Assembly: GCA_947496705.1 (NCBI GenBank)
Contig: CANMDW010000001.1
Span: forward strand, 310,001 to 374,000
DNA: 64,000 nucleotides
Direction of reading: 5' to 3'
Source: an uncultured Aquimarina sp.
GTDB taxonomy: Bacteria; Bacteroidota; Bacteroidia; Flavobacteriales; Flavobacteriaceae
Below, in pieces: positions 29,178 through 38,857 of the stretch. How positions within the stretch are numbered: position 1 is the stretch's first letter; each line of letters starts with the position of its first letter. The position numbers were made by a program, and so were the translations under genes. Under the pieces are notes generated by a model that was not told where the DNA came from, searched no databases, and saw only the letters and a program-made list of their open reading frames with translations.

Positions 29178-32057
29178 ATGATTCAAAGATTGATCACCTT
29201 TGTAGTTATAGTAAGCACTTCATTTCTTTCTGCTCAGAAAAAAACATTGACTCACGCTGACTACGATTTATGGAAAAATATCACCGATGTAAAAATATCT
29301 GAGAAAGGCAAGCTGATTGTATCTACTATCAAGACAAATACCAAAAGAGGAGATGGTTATGTAGCCATATATAATACACAGAACAAAGCTAATTTTACCT
29401 ATCCAAATGGATATGATACTTCAATTTCTTCAGACGAGAATTATGTGGTTTTCAAAAAAAGACCGAAGTATGAATTAACCAGAAAAGAAAAGAAAGAAAA
29501 GGTAAAAGAAGAAGACAGGGCAAAGGATGCACTATTCATTTATGACGTAAAAAGTAATACTATATATGATTCTATCGTAAGAGTGAAAAAGTATAAAATA
29601 CCAAAAGAAGAAGAAGGTTGGCTGGTTATTGAAAAGTTTAAAAAAAGAAAAGAGAAAAAAGCAGGAGAAAAAGATGCTGCTGTCGAAAAGAAGAAAGATA
29701 CTTCAGAGAAAAACATGCCAAAAGCATTTCAACAAAACTATGCCTTGGTTTATATGCTAAAAACCAAACAAAAAGATACCTTATATCAAATAAAAGATTT
29801 TATACTGCCCAAGAAAGGCAATACTTTTTACTATACTTTAACAAATGAAAAGGATAAAGAAAAAGATAAAACCAAGGAAAAAGGAAAAGAGAAGGATATC
29901 GGAGTATATCAATATACGGTAACATCTGGAGAAAAAAAAGTGATTGATAATACAAAATACAAGTACGATAAGCTTGCAGTATATAAAGACGGTAGTCGGT
30001 TTACGTATCTGTCTGCCACAGATTCTACGGCCATAGACTCTTTGAAATTTGAATTATATTACTATGAGAATAATACATTGCAAAACCTGGTGGATACTCT
30101 GGGAAAAAACCTTAGAAAAAACTGGGAATTGAGTAAAGACCAAACCCCATATTTCTCAGAAAATGGAAACAGACTTTATTTATATTCAAAACCAAGAGTT
30201 GTCTATAACAGGGATACTACATTGCTAAAAGATGAAATACCACAGGTCGATGTCTGGAACTGGCAGGATAAATTGATCCAACCAGAGCAGAAATCAAAGT
30301 TTAAGGAACTCGATCAAAAAGCATTTGTGTCCTACTATAATACCAAAACCAAAAAATATATTCATATTCAGGATGATACTATCGATGATCTTATTTTCGA
30401 TAAAAATAAAGAACAGCAATTCGTATTGGGTGCTACGGGAGCTCCCTATGATATCAAGCGCTCCTGGGATCTTCCGTGGACAAAAGACTTCTATATCATT
30501 GATACCAATACAGGACAAAAACGTTTGGGACTTAAAAATACAGCCTTAAGCCCATATTTATCACCCGATGGGAACTATGCGTTGTATTATGATATGAGTG
30601 CAAAACATTGGTTTTCAATTAATTTAGTAACACTCCAAAAAACAAACCTTACCAAAGACCTGAAAGTAGCATTTTATGATGAAGAAGATGATCACCCCAC
30701 ATTACCTTACCCATATGGGTTTGGGGGTTTTGATGCAAAAGGAGATGCCTTAATTTATGATCAATTTGATGTTTGGAAAGTTTCATTTACCGGAAAAGAA
30801 AAACCGAAGAATATTACCAAAAACGGACGTAAGAATAATGTAGAATACAGAACACAGAGATTGGATCCTGAACAAAAAAATAATGCTTCGTACACCAGGA
30901 ATGGATTACTAATAACAAGTTTTGATAAAACCACTAAAGCATCCGGATTCTATGTTTTGAATAAAGGCAAATTGGAAGAAAAAATCATTGCTAAAGATTT
31001 TGTTATTACCCGATATCAAAAAGCCCGGGATGTTGATGTTTTTACTTTTAGGAAAGAGAATTTTAACACATATCCAGATTTATATTTAACAGGCGATAGT
31101 TTTTCTAATAGTACACAGATAACAAAGTTAAACCCTCATCAAAAAGATTTTAAGTGGGGAACATCAGAGCTTTTTTCATGGAAAGCATATGATGGAAAAG
31201 AATTAGAAGGGATTATCTATAAGCCGGAAGATTTTGATGCTTCAAAAAAATATCCTTTGATTACCTATTTTTATGAAAAAAGATCTGATAATTATAGAAA
31301 ATATGTTTCTCCGCAACCAAGTGCATCGATTGTAAATCCATCTTATTTGGTGAGTAACGATTATATAATGTTTGTTCCTGATATTGTATATGAAGACGGA
31401 AAACCAGGCCCTAGTGCCTATAATTGTGTTGTTTCTGGTGTAGAAGCTGTAGAAAAGCTAGGATACATTGATAGCAATAATATGGCAATACAAGGACAGA
31501 GCTGGGGAGGATACCAGGTAGCATATTTGGTAACAGTCACCAACAAATTCAAAGCTGCTATGGCAGGTGCTCCTGTGAGCAATATGACTTCTGCCTATGG
31601 AGGAATACGATGGAAGTCGGGATTGAGCAGGGCTTTTCAGTATGAAAAATCTCAAAGCCGCATCGGCAAGAATTTATGGGATGGATTTGATCTCTATATC
31701 GAAAATTCACCACTTTTCGGGATTCCCAAAATAGAAACACCTTTATTGATGATGCATAATGATAATGATGGGGCTGTACCTTATTATCAAGGGATCGAAA
31801 TGTTTATGGGGATGCGCAGATTACAAAAACCAGTCTGGTTATTGGTATATAATGGTGAGGAACACAATTTGAGAAAAGTAAAAAACAAACAAGATTTATC
31901 TATCAGGATGATGCAGTTCTTTGATCATTATTTAAAAGACAAGCCTGCTCCCAAATGGATGACGACGGGTGTTCCCAGAGTGCAAAAAGGCAAAGATTTG
32001 GGATACGATCTTGAGAATATAAGAGAATCAAACATTATGCCCAGTTCCAACGAATAA
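29178..32057 (+). CDS. Secreted S9-family prolyl-oligopeptidase-like serine peptidase
   Basis: 959 residues. Signal peptide (cleavage near FLSAQ), a long N-terminal beta-propeller region (about 30-650) that includes very Lys/Glu-rich stretches (about 160-260), and a C-terminal alpha/beta-hydrolase domain. The catalytic triad is intact: Ser775 in GQSWGGY, Asp864 in HNDNDGAVP and His896 in GEEHN. Periplasmic or outer-membrane peptide degradation is the expected role. The 3' end overlaps the convergent GNAT gene by 23 bases, so the two transcripts are antisense at their ends. Confidence 0.9.
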   Translation: MIQRLITFVVIVSTSFLSAQKKTLTHADYDLWKNITDVKISEKGKLIVSTIKTNTKRGDGYVAIYNTQNKANFTYPNGYDTSISSDENYVVFKKRPKYELTRKEKKEKVKEEDRAKDALFIYDVKSNTIYDSIVRVKKYKIPKEEEGWLVIEKFKKRKEKKAGEKDAAVEKKKDTSEKNMPKAFQQNYALVYMLKTKQKDTLYQIKDFILPKKGNTFYYTLTNEKDKEKDKTKEKGKEKDIGVYQYTVTSGEKKVIDNTKYKYDKLAVYKDGSRFTYLSATDSTAIDSLKFELYYYENNTLQNLVDTLGKNLRKNWELSKDQTPYFSENGNRLYLYSKPRVVYNRDTTLLKDEIPQVDVWNWQDKLIQPEQKSKFKELDQKAFVSYYNTKTKKYIHIQDDTIDDLIFDKNKEQQFVLGATGAPYDIKRSWDLPWTKDFYIIDTNTGQKRLGLKNTALSPYLSPDGNYALYYDMSAKHWFSINLVTLQKTNLTKDLKVAFYDEEDDHPTLPYPYGFGGFDAKGDALIYDQFDVWKVSFTGKEKPKNITKNGRKNNVEYRTQRLDPEQKNNASYTRNGLLITSFDKTTKASGFYVLNKGKLEEKIIAKDFVITRYQKARDVDVFTFRKENFNTYPDLYLTGDSFSNSTQITKLNPHQKDFKWGTSELFSWKAYDGKELEGIIYKPEDFDASKKYPLITYFYEKRSDNYRKYVSPQPSASIVNPSYLVSNDYIMFVPDIVYEDGKPGPSAYNCVVSGVEAVEKLGYIDSNNMAIQGQSWGGYQVAYLVTVTNKFKAAMAGAPVSNMTSAYGGIRWKSGLSRAFQYEKSQSRIGKNLWDGFDLYIENSPLFGIPKIETPLLMMHNDNDGAVPYYQGIEMFMGMRRLQKPVWLLVYNGEEHNLRKVKNKQDLSIRMMQFFDHYLKDKPAPKWMTTGVPRVQKGKDLGYDLENIRESNIMPSSNE

Positions 32058-32574
32058 GACACCATTCTACCCCATCAGATTGATAGGTGATCAATGTTGT
32101 AAAACCCACAGCATAATGCGCCTGTAATGAGCGGGTATTATTTGCTGCTACTTCGGTGATAAGCAGATCGTATTGTTCTTTTAATTCATCTCTCATTTTA
32201 TGATACAGACCTCTGAAAATTCCTTGTTTCCGATAGGCTTTATCAACACAGATCTGCCCCATGGTAATATAGGATGTAGAAGGGTCCAGATGCTCCTCTA
32301 TTTTGGAGAACATAGGTCTTAGAATTTCAATTTCATGTTTAAAATCTTTGTGCATGCATAAAGCATAGCCAACCACATTGTCTTCATCTTTGGCAATGAT
32401 ATGTGGTTGTTTATCATTCATTTTTTTCAGGATGGCAAGATCATGCCGAACAGTCACAAAACCTTCTTTTTGTTTTTCTATAGAAGAAATGGAAACGGGT
32501 AGGTTGCTATGTTGAAGTTTTAAGATTTGTTGTAATTCTGTTTCAGAAGTAGTTACAGTATAGGTTACATTCAT
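32035..32574 (-). CDS. GNAT-family N-acetyltransferase
   Basis: 179 residues, cytoplasmic. The acetyl-CoA-binding motif A is visible as MGQICVDKAYRKQGIFRGLY (about 111-130), followed by the VAANNTRSLQAHYAVGF segment typical of the C-terminal strand pair. The acceptor substrate is unknown. It starts eight bases downstream of the M61 peptidase stop and is probably co-transcribed with it. Confidence 0.85.
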   Translation of the reverse strand: MNVTYTVTTSETELQQILKLQHSNLPVSISSIEKQKEGFVTVRHDLAILKKMNDKQPHIIAKDEDNVVGYALCMHKDFKHEIEILRPMFSKIEEHLDPSTSYITMGQICVDKAYRKQGIFRGLYHKMRDELKEQYDLLITEVAANNTRSLQAHYAVGFTTLITYQSDGVEWCLIRWNWA

Positions 32575-32582
32575 TTTTGATA

Positions 32583-34385
32583 TTATTTAGCTTTTAACCA
32601 ATTTTCACGTTTATTTATAGCCTGTCTACTAGATTCTTGTTGTAATACCGTTTCAATAGTAGGATCGGTAGCAAAGGTCATTTCAGTTTTTATTTCTTTT
32701 TCAAACCTTTTATAGGTGATGGTTACTTTCTCTCCGGGAGTGTATTTTTTTAACAATGCTGCCAGTTGTTCTTCATTGGTAAAAGAATTGTTATTTATAG
32801 CTAAAATGATATCACCTTTATTTAATCCTATGTCATAGGCGGGTGTTCCTTTTTTTGGGTAATAAGAAACTACCGCTTTATTATTTTCATCAAATTTAAT
32901 AGGAATTCCATGATATGGCTTTTTGGGATCGCTGATCAATGAAATTCCAAATTCGGTAAATAAAGTTTTGTAATCCGGGACTTGACTATCATTGATATAT
33001 CTTTTAAAGAAATCATTAGCAAAAGTATCCCCGGCATAGTTGCGTAAGGTAGCCAATAAATTCTCTTCGGTATATGGGATTTCGGTCTTACCATATTTCT
33101 TCCAGACAAGTTTCATATAGTTATCCAGATTAAGATCGTCTTTATAGTTTCTTAATGATAAATCAAGAGCTAATCCCAATACGCTGCCATAGGAGTAATA
33201 AGAGATAAAAGTATTTTCTCTGTTTACGGGGTCTACAGATGTCGCTGCATCTACAAAAGGGGCCTGATAGCTCATTTCTGTAGGATTAAAATAGGCTCTC
33301 GCTGGTGAGTTCCATACATAATTAAAGGCTCCTGCCAGTCCTTTTATATATTCTTCCTGGCTTTTGATGCCAGCTCTGCATAAAATGAGCCCGGTATAGT
33401 AGCTGGTAAACCCTTCGGCAAACCATAATTCTCCAGACATATTAGCTTCTTCAAAATCAAAAGGCTCTAGTGTTTTTGGTCGTATACGTTCTACATTCCA
33501 GACATGAAAGAATTCATGAGAAACAGTGCCAATATTTTTTTCCATTCCTTCATTGGCAAGACTACGAGTACTTGTGAGTATTGTAGAATTTCTATGCTCC
33601 ATACCATCTCCAGAGACATTAGGCATATAACAAGCTAGAAAAGTGTAGGTGCCATTATCAAATTTTGGATATTCGCCAAAAACAGCTTTTTCTTGTTGAA
33701 CAATTTTTTTGATTTTTTCAAAGTAAGTACTGGCTTCTTCTTCAGTTCCTAAATGATGCAAAGCGAGTTTTATGGTGTATTCAGATCTATTAGATGAAAC
33801 TTTAAATTCTCTTATGGTATGGTTGCTAATTTCTACAGGGCTATCCATAAAATATTGCAGATTGGGAGCAGTAAATTTGTTATTTCCGATAGCGTTAAGC
33901 TGCGTAGCTACTTTCCAGTTTAGATCTTTTCTAACTTCAAAAGTTACTTCGACACCTCGTTCACTAAGAGCTGGAGCATACATAAAAGTAGCCGGAATAT
34001 TAAGATGTGCATGCGTTTCATCGATCTGAGAATAGGTCCCATCTCCTCTATCAGCAAATAGGATATAAGAAATATTAACGGTACCGTCATGACCCGTAAT
34101 ATCCCATTGATGCGGATTAGGGCGTGTGATCGTAATTTTTTTACCTCGACCATCTGTAGCAACTACATTGTATACATTCTTGGCAAATTCATGCAAAGCA
34201 TATCTTCCCGGCGATGTTCTGCTCATGCGTATAGAGAGCGTAGCTGTTTTTATATCAGGAAACCTAACTTGCACGTTGGCTTCATGATGGATTGCATTTT
34301 CAAAAGAGATAGCATACTGATTTTTTGATTGAGAGAAGCCTAATTGAATAATTGATATTGTAATTAATAGCTGTACTAATTTCAT
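32583..34385 (-). CDS. Secreted M61-family glycyl-aminopeptidase-like metallopeptidase with PDZ domain
   Basis: 600 residues. Signal peptide (near GFSQS), an N-terminal beta domain, then the catalytic domain with the zinc motif HEFFH (290-294) and the downstream Glu324 in ELWFAEGFTSYY. A C-terminal PDZ domain (about 480-570; GIPIKF, AYDIGLNKGDIILAIN) follows. All expected metal ligands are present. Members remove N-terminal glycine or alanine from peptides. Divergent from bioF; the GNAT gene lies downstream on the same strand. Confidence 0.9.
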   Translation of the reverse strand: MKLVQLLITISIIQLGFSQSKNQYAISFENAIHHEANVQVRFPDIKTATLSIRMSRTSPGRYALHEFAKNVYNVVATDGRGKKITITRPNPHQWDITGHDGTVNISYILFADRGDGTYSQIDETHAHLNIPATFMYAPALSERGVEVTFEVRKDLNWKVATQLNAIGNNKFTAPNLQYFMDSPVEISNHTIREFKVSSNRSEYTIKLALHHLGTEEEASTYFEKIKKIVQQEKAVFGEYPKFDNGTYTFLACYMPNVSGDGMEHRNSTILTSTRSLANEGMEKNIGTVSHEFFHVWNVERIRPKTLEPFDFEEANMSGELWFAEGFTSYYTGLILCRAGIKSQEEYIKGLAGAFNYVWNSPARAYFNPTEMSYQAPFVDAATSVDPVNRENTFISYYSYGSVLGLALDLSLRNYKDDLNLDNYMKLVWKKYGKTEIPYTEENLLATLRNYAGDTFANDFFKRYINDSQVPDYKTLFTEFGISLISDPKKPYHGIPIKFDENNKAVVSYYPKKGTPAYDIGLNKGDIILAINNNSFTNEEQLAALLKKYTPGEKVTITYKRFEKEIKTEMTFATDPTIETVLQQESSRQAINKRENWLKAK

Positions 34386-34416
34386 TATACGATGTTTATG
34401 AATTGATGATGAAAGT

Positions 34417-34424
34417 CAAATATA
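34417..34424 (-). promoter_or_regulatory. -7 box TATATTTG for the M61 gene
   Basis: Reverse complement CAAATATA, 32 bases upstream of the M61 start codon. Confidence 0.6.
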
Positions 34425-34484
34425 AGTATTATGCAGGATTTAGTATTAATTAAAAATCCAGCAGCTTTTATGTCGTATTTGTTT

Positions 34485-34492
34485 TATTTTTG
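34485..34492 (+). promoter_or_regulatory. -7 box TATTTTTG directly before bioF
   Basis: Matches TAnnTTTG but ends only eight bases before the bioF ATG, so the transcript would begin at or within two or three bases of the start codon. Confidence 0.5.
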
Positions 34493-34500
34493 AAATCACT

Positions 34501-35652
34501 ATGCAGTTACCAAAAAAGCTTCAAAAGAAACTTCGGGATAGAGAAGAGAGTAATACACTTCGTACCCTCTATGAGCAGAAGAACCTCATCGATTTTTCAT
34601 CGAATGACTATTTAGGATTTGCAGCCAAAAAAACGATTTTTGATCAGGCACATCGACTTTTAGAAGACAAAGGAATCTATCAGAATGGAGCAACCGGATC
34701 CCGTCTTCTTTCTGGTAATCATAAGTTATATAATGAAACCGAAAGGCAATTGGCAGCTTTTCATAATGCAGAAACTGCGCTGATCTTTAATTCGGGTTAT
34801 GATGCCAATGTAGGATTTTTTTCGGCCGTTTTGCAACGAGGAGATGTTGTTTTTTATGATGAATTAATTCATGCCTCTATACGGGATGGAATACAAATGA
34901 GTAATGCCAAATCATATAAATTCAGGCATAATGATTTGGAAGATCTAAAAGGCAGATTACTGTCACTTCGAGCAAAGTCGAGAAGCGATTATGAACTGTA
35001 CATAGTAACCGAATCTGTCTTCTCTATGGATGGTGATATTCCAGATCTAAAAAGCTTTGTTTCGTTTTGTAATGCACACAATTGCCATCTAATTGTAGAT
35101 GAAGCACATGCCGCCGGAGTATTTGGCGAGCTTGGAAAAGGATTGCTTCAGGAAATGGGGTTAGAAAATCAGGTTTTTGCCAGGATCAATACTTTTGGCA
35201 AAGCATTAGGATGCCATGGCGCTGTAGTGCTAGGCTCAAAAGAATTAAAAAGCTACCTCATAAATTTTGCCAGAAGTTTTATCTATACTACAGCTATACC
35301 ACCACATGCTCTTGCTACCATCCAGGCAGCTTATCAGGAACTTCAAAATACAGTAGAAATTGAAAAACTTACCGAGAACATTACTTTTTTTAATAATAAA
35401 CTTAAAACTACAGGCCTGAAACCTTTATTTATAGAAAGTACATCGGCAATTCATTGTTGTATTATCTCTGGCAATGAAAATGTAAAAAAAGTAGCTGCCA
35501 AAATCCAGGAAAAAGGATTTGATGTAAAGCCAATTCTTTCTCCAACGGTTCCAGAAGGTAAAGAGCGGTTGCGGTTTTGTTTACATTCGTTTAATTCTGA
35601 AGAAGAAATTAATGAAATTCTGGAGTTGTTGGCTACCTTTGTTTCAAAGTAA
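34501..35652 (+). CDS. bioF: 8-amino-7-oxononanoate synthase
   Basis: 383 residues. PLP-dependent alpha-oxoamine synthase that condenses pimeloyl-thioester with alanine, first committed step of biotin ring assembly. Motifs: SSNDYLGFA, GATGSRLLSGN, VDEAHAAGVFG, and the PLP-lysine region FGKALGCHGAVVLG. The bio context makes KBL or SPT-type relatives unlikely. First gene of bioF-bioD-bioA, 12 bases before bioD. Confidence 0.94.
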   Translation: MQLPKKLQKKLRDREESNTLRTLYEQKNLIDFSSNDYLGFAAKKTIFDQAHRLLEDKGIYQNGATGSRLLSGNHKLYNETERQLAAFHNAETALIFNSGYDANVGFFSAVLQRGDVVFYDELIHASIRDGIQMSNAKSYKFRHNDLEDLKGRLLSLRAKSRSDYELYIVTESVFSMDGDIPDLKSFVSFCNAHNCHLIVDEAHAAGVFGELGKGLLQEMGLENQVFARINTFGKALGCHGAVVLGSKELKSYLINFARSFIYTTAIPPHALATIQAAYQELQNTVEIEKLTENITFFNNKLKTTGLKPLFIESTSAIHCCIISGNENVKKVAAKIQEKGFDVKPILSPTVPEGKERLRFCLHSFNSEEEINEILELLATFVSK

Positions 35653-35664
35653 AATAAGACAAAT

Positions 35665-36306
35665 ATGTCAAGCAGAATTGAAAGATCTTCCAAAAAAATA
35701 TTCATTACAGGAATAGGAACAGATGTCGGAAAAACCATCGTATCGGCCATTGTAGTAGAAGCATTGCAGGCAGACTATTTTAAACCGGTGCAGGCAGGAG
35801 ATTTAGAATTCTCTGATACAGATAAGATAAAAGAGCTTGTGGCTAATACAACTTCTAAATTCCATACGAATAGTTATGCTTTAGAGACACCAATGAGCCC
35901 ACATGCAGCCGCAGAAATTGATGGGGTAACTATTGAGTTGAATACTATAAAAGTTCCAAAAACAGATAATCATCTGGTGATCGAAGGTGCAGGAGGTTTG
36001 CTGGTGCCTTTAAACGATACCGAAACCATTTTAGATCTAATACAGCCAGATCACAAGGTAATCGTGGTTTCAAGACATTATTTAGGCAGTATTAATCATA
36101 CCTTAATGACCCTGCAAATTTTAAAAGACAGAGGGTTTGATGTTTCAGTTATTTTTAATGGAAACGAACATAAAACAACCGAGGATATTATTAAAAAAAT
36201 GACGAGTGTTAAAGTACTGGGGCAAATTGATGACGAACCGTATTTTGATACCATGGTAGTTAAAGAATATGCTACATTGTTTAAAGAAAAATTAGAGCTG
36301 TTATGA
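35665..36306 (+). CDS. bioD: Dethiobiotin synthetase
   Basis: 213 residues. ATP-dependent carboxylation of diaminopelargonate. P-loop GIGTDVGKT is at residues 17-25 and the EGAGGLLVPL segment is conserved. About 14 extra N-terminal residues (MSSRIERSSKKIF) precede the first strand; a later start is possible but no better ATG is visible. The stop overlaps the bioA start by four bases, implying translational coupling. Confidence 0.95.
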   Translation: MSSRIERSSKKIFITGIGTDVGKTIVSAIVVEALQADYFKPVQAGDLEFSDTDKIKELVANTTSKFHTNSYALETPMSPHAAAEIDGVTIELNTIKVPKTDNHLVIEGAGGLLVPLNDTETILDLIQPDHKVIVVSRHYLGSINHTLMTLQILKDRGFDVSVIFNGNEHKTTEDIIKKMTSVKVLGQIDDEPYFDTMVVKEYATLFKEKLELL

Positions 36307-37613
36307 AAATCAAGTTTGATAAAGAACTCCCTTCCCTCAAAGTGGAGAGAGATCTAAAAGAAAGAGACAAAAAACATCTTTGGCACCCGTTGACACAGCA
36401 TAAAATCCATCCCAAAGCATTACCTATTGTAAAGGCAAAAGGAGTATGGCTCTTTGATGAAGATGGTAAGGAGTATATAGACGGAATAGCATCGTGGTAC
36501 ACCACAATGTATGGGCATTGTAATGAGTATATCCTGCAGGCGGTACAAACCCAGATGCAGCAATTGGATCAAATTGTGTTTTCGGGATTTACACATGAAC
36601 CGGCTATTAAATTATCTGAAGAACTCATCAAAATTTTACCGAATAATCAGGAAAAGATATTCTTCTCCGATAATGGATCTACAGCCAATGAAGTAGGGAT
36701 TAAGATGGCATTACAGTATCATTTTAATACAGGAGAAAAAAGAAATACCATCATTGCTTTTGAAGACGGGTTTCACGGTGATACTTTTGGGGCTATGTCT
36801 GTTTCGGGATTGTCTGTGTATAATGGTCCGTTTGAAGACTTTTTTATCGATGTGCAACGTATTCCTACTCCAAATGCTGAAAACATTAATAGTGTTTTAA
36901 AACAATTACAAAGTATAATTGAAGTAAATAGAGTAGCGGCTTTTATTTATGAACCCCTGGTACAAGGGGCCAATGCAATGCATATGTTTGAAGCCGGATA
37001 TCTGGATCAAATTCTGAAAATTTGCAAAGAAAATGGCATCATTACCATCGCCGATGAGGTAATGACAGGTTTTGGTAAAACCGGAAAAACGTTTGCCTCA
37101 GATTATATAATGACCAAACCAGATATTATTTCGATGTCTAAAGCCTTAACGGCAGGATTTGTACCTATGGCGGTAACTAGTTGTACACAAGAAATCTATA
37201 ATGCTTTTCTCGATGATTCTGTTGGCAAAGCATTTTTTCATGCACATACCTACTCTGCCAACCCTATTGGATGTTCGGTAGCCCTGGCTGCGATAGAACT
37301 TTTACAGACTAAAGAATTCCAGGATAATATTAAAAGGGTCACCAAATCACATCAGGATTTTGATGCTAAAATCAAAGGGCATCCAAAGGTAAAAACAACA
37401 AGGCAAAAAGGAGTGATTTATGCGCTGGATCTCAATATCGAACTAGATCGTTATGGTAAGAAACGCTATGAGATTTTTGAGTACTTTATGCAAAAAGGAA
37501 TTTTTTTAAGGCCATTGGGGAGTACCATTTATATTTTGGCGCCTTATGTGATTACAGAAGAGCAGTTAAATATGGTTTATGATGCAGTTCATGATCTTCT
37601 CAAAAAAATCTAA
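36303..37613 (+). CDS. bioA: Adenosylmethionine-8-amino-7-oxononanoate aminotransferase
   Basis: 436 residues. PLP aminotransferase using S-adenosylmethionine as amino donor to make diaminopelargonate. LWHPLTQH, DGIASWYTTMYGH, SDNGSTANEVGIKMA, the IADEVMTGFGKTG aspartate region and the PLP-lysine SMSKALTAGF are present. About 20 charged residues precede the conserved WHPLTQ start, consistent with the ATG overlapping bioD. The rest of the pathway (ketoacyl synthase, bioB) resumes at 38872 after an interrupted stretch. Confidence 0.95.
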   Translation: MKIKFDKELPSLKVERDLKERDKKHLWHPLTQHKIHPKALPIVKAKGVWLFDEDGKEYIDGIASWYTTMYGHCNEYILQAVQTQMQQLDQIVFSGFTHEPAIKLSEELIKILPNNQEKIFFSDNGSTANEVGIKMALQYHFNTGEKRNTIIAFEDGFHGDTFGAMSVSGLSVYNGPFEDFFIDVQRIPTPNAENINSVLKQLQSIIEVNRVAAFIYEPLVQGANAMHMFEAGYLDQILKICKENGIITIADEVMTGFGKTGKTFASDYIMTKPDIISMSKALTAGFVPMAVTSCTQEIYNAFLDDSVGKAFFHAHTYSANPIGCSVALAAIELLQTKEFQDNIKRVTKSHQDFDAKIKGHPKVKTTRQKGVIYALDLNIELDRYGKKRYEIFEYFMQKGIFLRPLGSTIYILAPYVITEEQLNMVYDAVHDLLKKI

Positions 37614-37640
37614 AACCAGTTGAAGAAGAGATAAGTAAAG

Positions 37641-38075
37641 CTACTCATCATAGTCTTGTTCATACCCCAATAAATCAATTTGTTCATCGGTTTGATCAAT
37701 AATCACATACATTTCTGTATAGGTCCATTGCTTATTTTGTTTGGTACCTACCACATACAATTGCGCTTCTCCTTTAGGTCCTTTTACAGGAATTGAGATA
37801 TCGGCAGAGCCCACGTTATTTTGATACGACAGATTACCATTCATGATACCATTGGTCTCTATAGGTTCTCCCAGGATATTTACAACATATTCGTCTTCAT
37901 TTACTTTGATAAGTGCTTCTTTATAAGGAACAGATTCTGTGATTAATTCACTTACCCCAAATATCACAGAGCCCAAAAAAACAAAAAATAAGATAATAAT
38001 AGTTAAACAACCTCCCAGAGGTACCGCCCAACCCCAATTTCTGGCAAACCAGCTTTTATGCCGAATAGTATCCAT
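37641..38075 (-). CDS. Coa1-family (cytochrome c oxidase assembly factor 1-like) membrane protein
   Basis: 144 residues. A short basic N-terminus with WFARNWGWAVPLGGC, one transmembrane helix (about 17-40) and a periplasmic domain with YKEALIKVNED, VVNILGEPIE and GKGEAQLYV-like strands (here GPKGEAQLYVVG). This pattern matches flavobacterial proteins assigned to the Coa1 family. Their role in oxidase assembly is borrowed from mitochondria and unproven. It lies in opposite orientation inside the biotin locus. Confidence 0.75.
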   Translation of the reverse strand: MDTIRHKSWFARNWGWAVPLGGCLTIIILFFVFLGSVIFGVSELITESVPYKEALIKVNEDEYVVNILGEPIETNGIMNGNLSYQNNVGSADISIPVKGPKGEAQLYVVGTKQNKQWTYTEMYVIIDQTDEQIDLLGYEQDYDE

Positions 38076-38094
38076 AATAGAATATAAAGTTTAG

Positions 38095-38128
38095 TATATA
38101 GTGTCTGTTCGGAAATAGACACTATATA
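38095..38128. repeat. Solo transposon-end palindrome related to the MITE at 44196
   Basis: Positions 38095-38117 match the 23-bp terminal repeat at 44197-44219 with one base changed (T for G at 38108), and 38118-38128 (GACACTATATA) match the outer 11 bases of the opposite end. The internal part is missing, leaving a palindrome with 11-bp arms. Confidence 0.75.
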
Positions 38129-38526
38129 AGTATGTCGTCTAACAGTTTTGTTACAATCTATAGAGTTTTCATTAGACTTAAATCACTTCTGTGAATTTAA
38201 TATAATACATGATATGAATTCAAATTTCTGAATGTCTGCAATTACTCAAGTAATCTTTTAAATTATAGAAAAGTTACTCCCTTTAGACAGCCTAAAGAGT
38301 GAAGAAAATACTTAGAATTTTTGTACCGGCATAATTGCGCATAATCATTAGTTTTTATGTTTTTGGCAGAAAAATATAAAGTCGTTGAGTGATTTCCTTC
38401 TCTGCCATAAAAAAGTACTAAGTTGACCGTCAATTTTCTTCTCCGACACAAAAAAGCAGAAAATTGACGATAAATTCTAAAGATCTTGAATAAGATTACA
38501 ACAAAATAGAATATAGTAATGAAAAC
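38129..38526. other. AT-rich spacer between MITE remnant and regulator remnant
   Basis: About 400 bases without a credible gene. An imperfect inverted repeat, GTCAATTTTCTTCT (about 38427-38440) against AGAAAATTGAC (about 38457-38467), is the only structure I see. Probably decayed sequence. Confidence 0.5.
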
Positions 38527-38787
38527 TTGTTTGTAGTTAATCTAAAGACATTAAAAACCCCTCCCAAAACAATAATCACAACCGCATATAGGGATTATGC
38601 TATAGAAGGATATGATTTAGACATTCTGGATGGAGAATTGTTTCTCAGAGTTCATAGGCCCTACATCATAAATCTAAATAAAATAACCGCATATACCCAT
38701 AATGATATAGAATTGGGTACCATTGAAGTTCTGATAAAGGTTAGTTATAAAGAAAAGATATATAGCTATTTAAATATGAATCGATAG
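38527..38787 (+). pseudogene. Remnant of a LytTR response regulator
   Basis: The 86-codon frame joins two separate parts of a LytR/AlgR-type regulator. Codons about 12-31 (PPKTIITTAYRDYAIEGYDL) are the end of a receiver domain; codons about 36-80 (ELFLRVHRPYIINLNKI and onward) are the C-terminal half of a LytTR DNA-binding domain. The roughly 100 residues that normally lie between them, and the whole N-terminal receiver with the phosphorylated Asp, are missing. It has no ATG start, and no histidine kinase gene is next to it. Confidence 0.75.
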
Positions 38788-38826
38788 CATAGATGTTAAT
38801 TATTAAATCTATTTGGAATAAAACAG

Positions 38827-38857
38827 TTGAACAAAACACAACAAACCCCTACATTTG
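38827..38857 (+). promoter_or_regulatory. Full Bacteroidota promoter (TTG, 20 bp, TACATTTG)
   Basis: -33 TTG at 38827-38829 and -7 TACATTTG at 38850-38857, 20 bases apart. It lies 14 bases before the TTG start of the ketoacyl synthase gene, giving a leader of only about eight bases. Confidence 0.7.
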
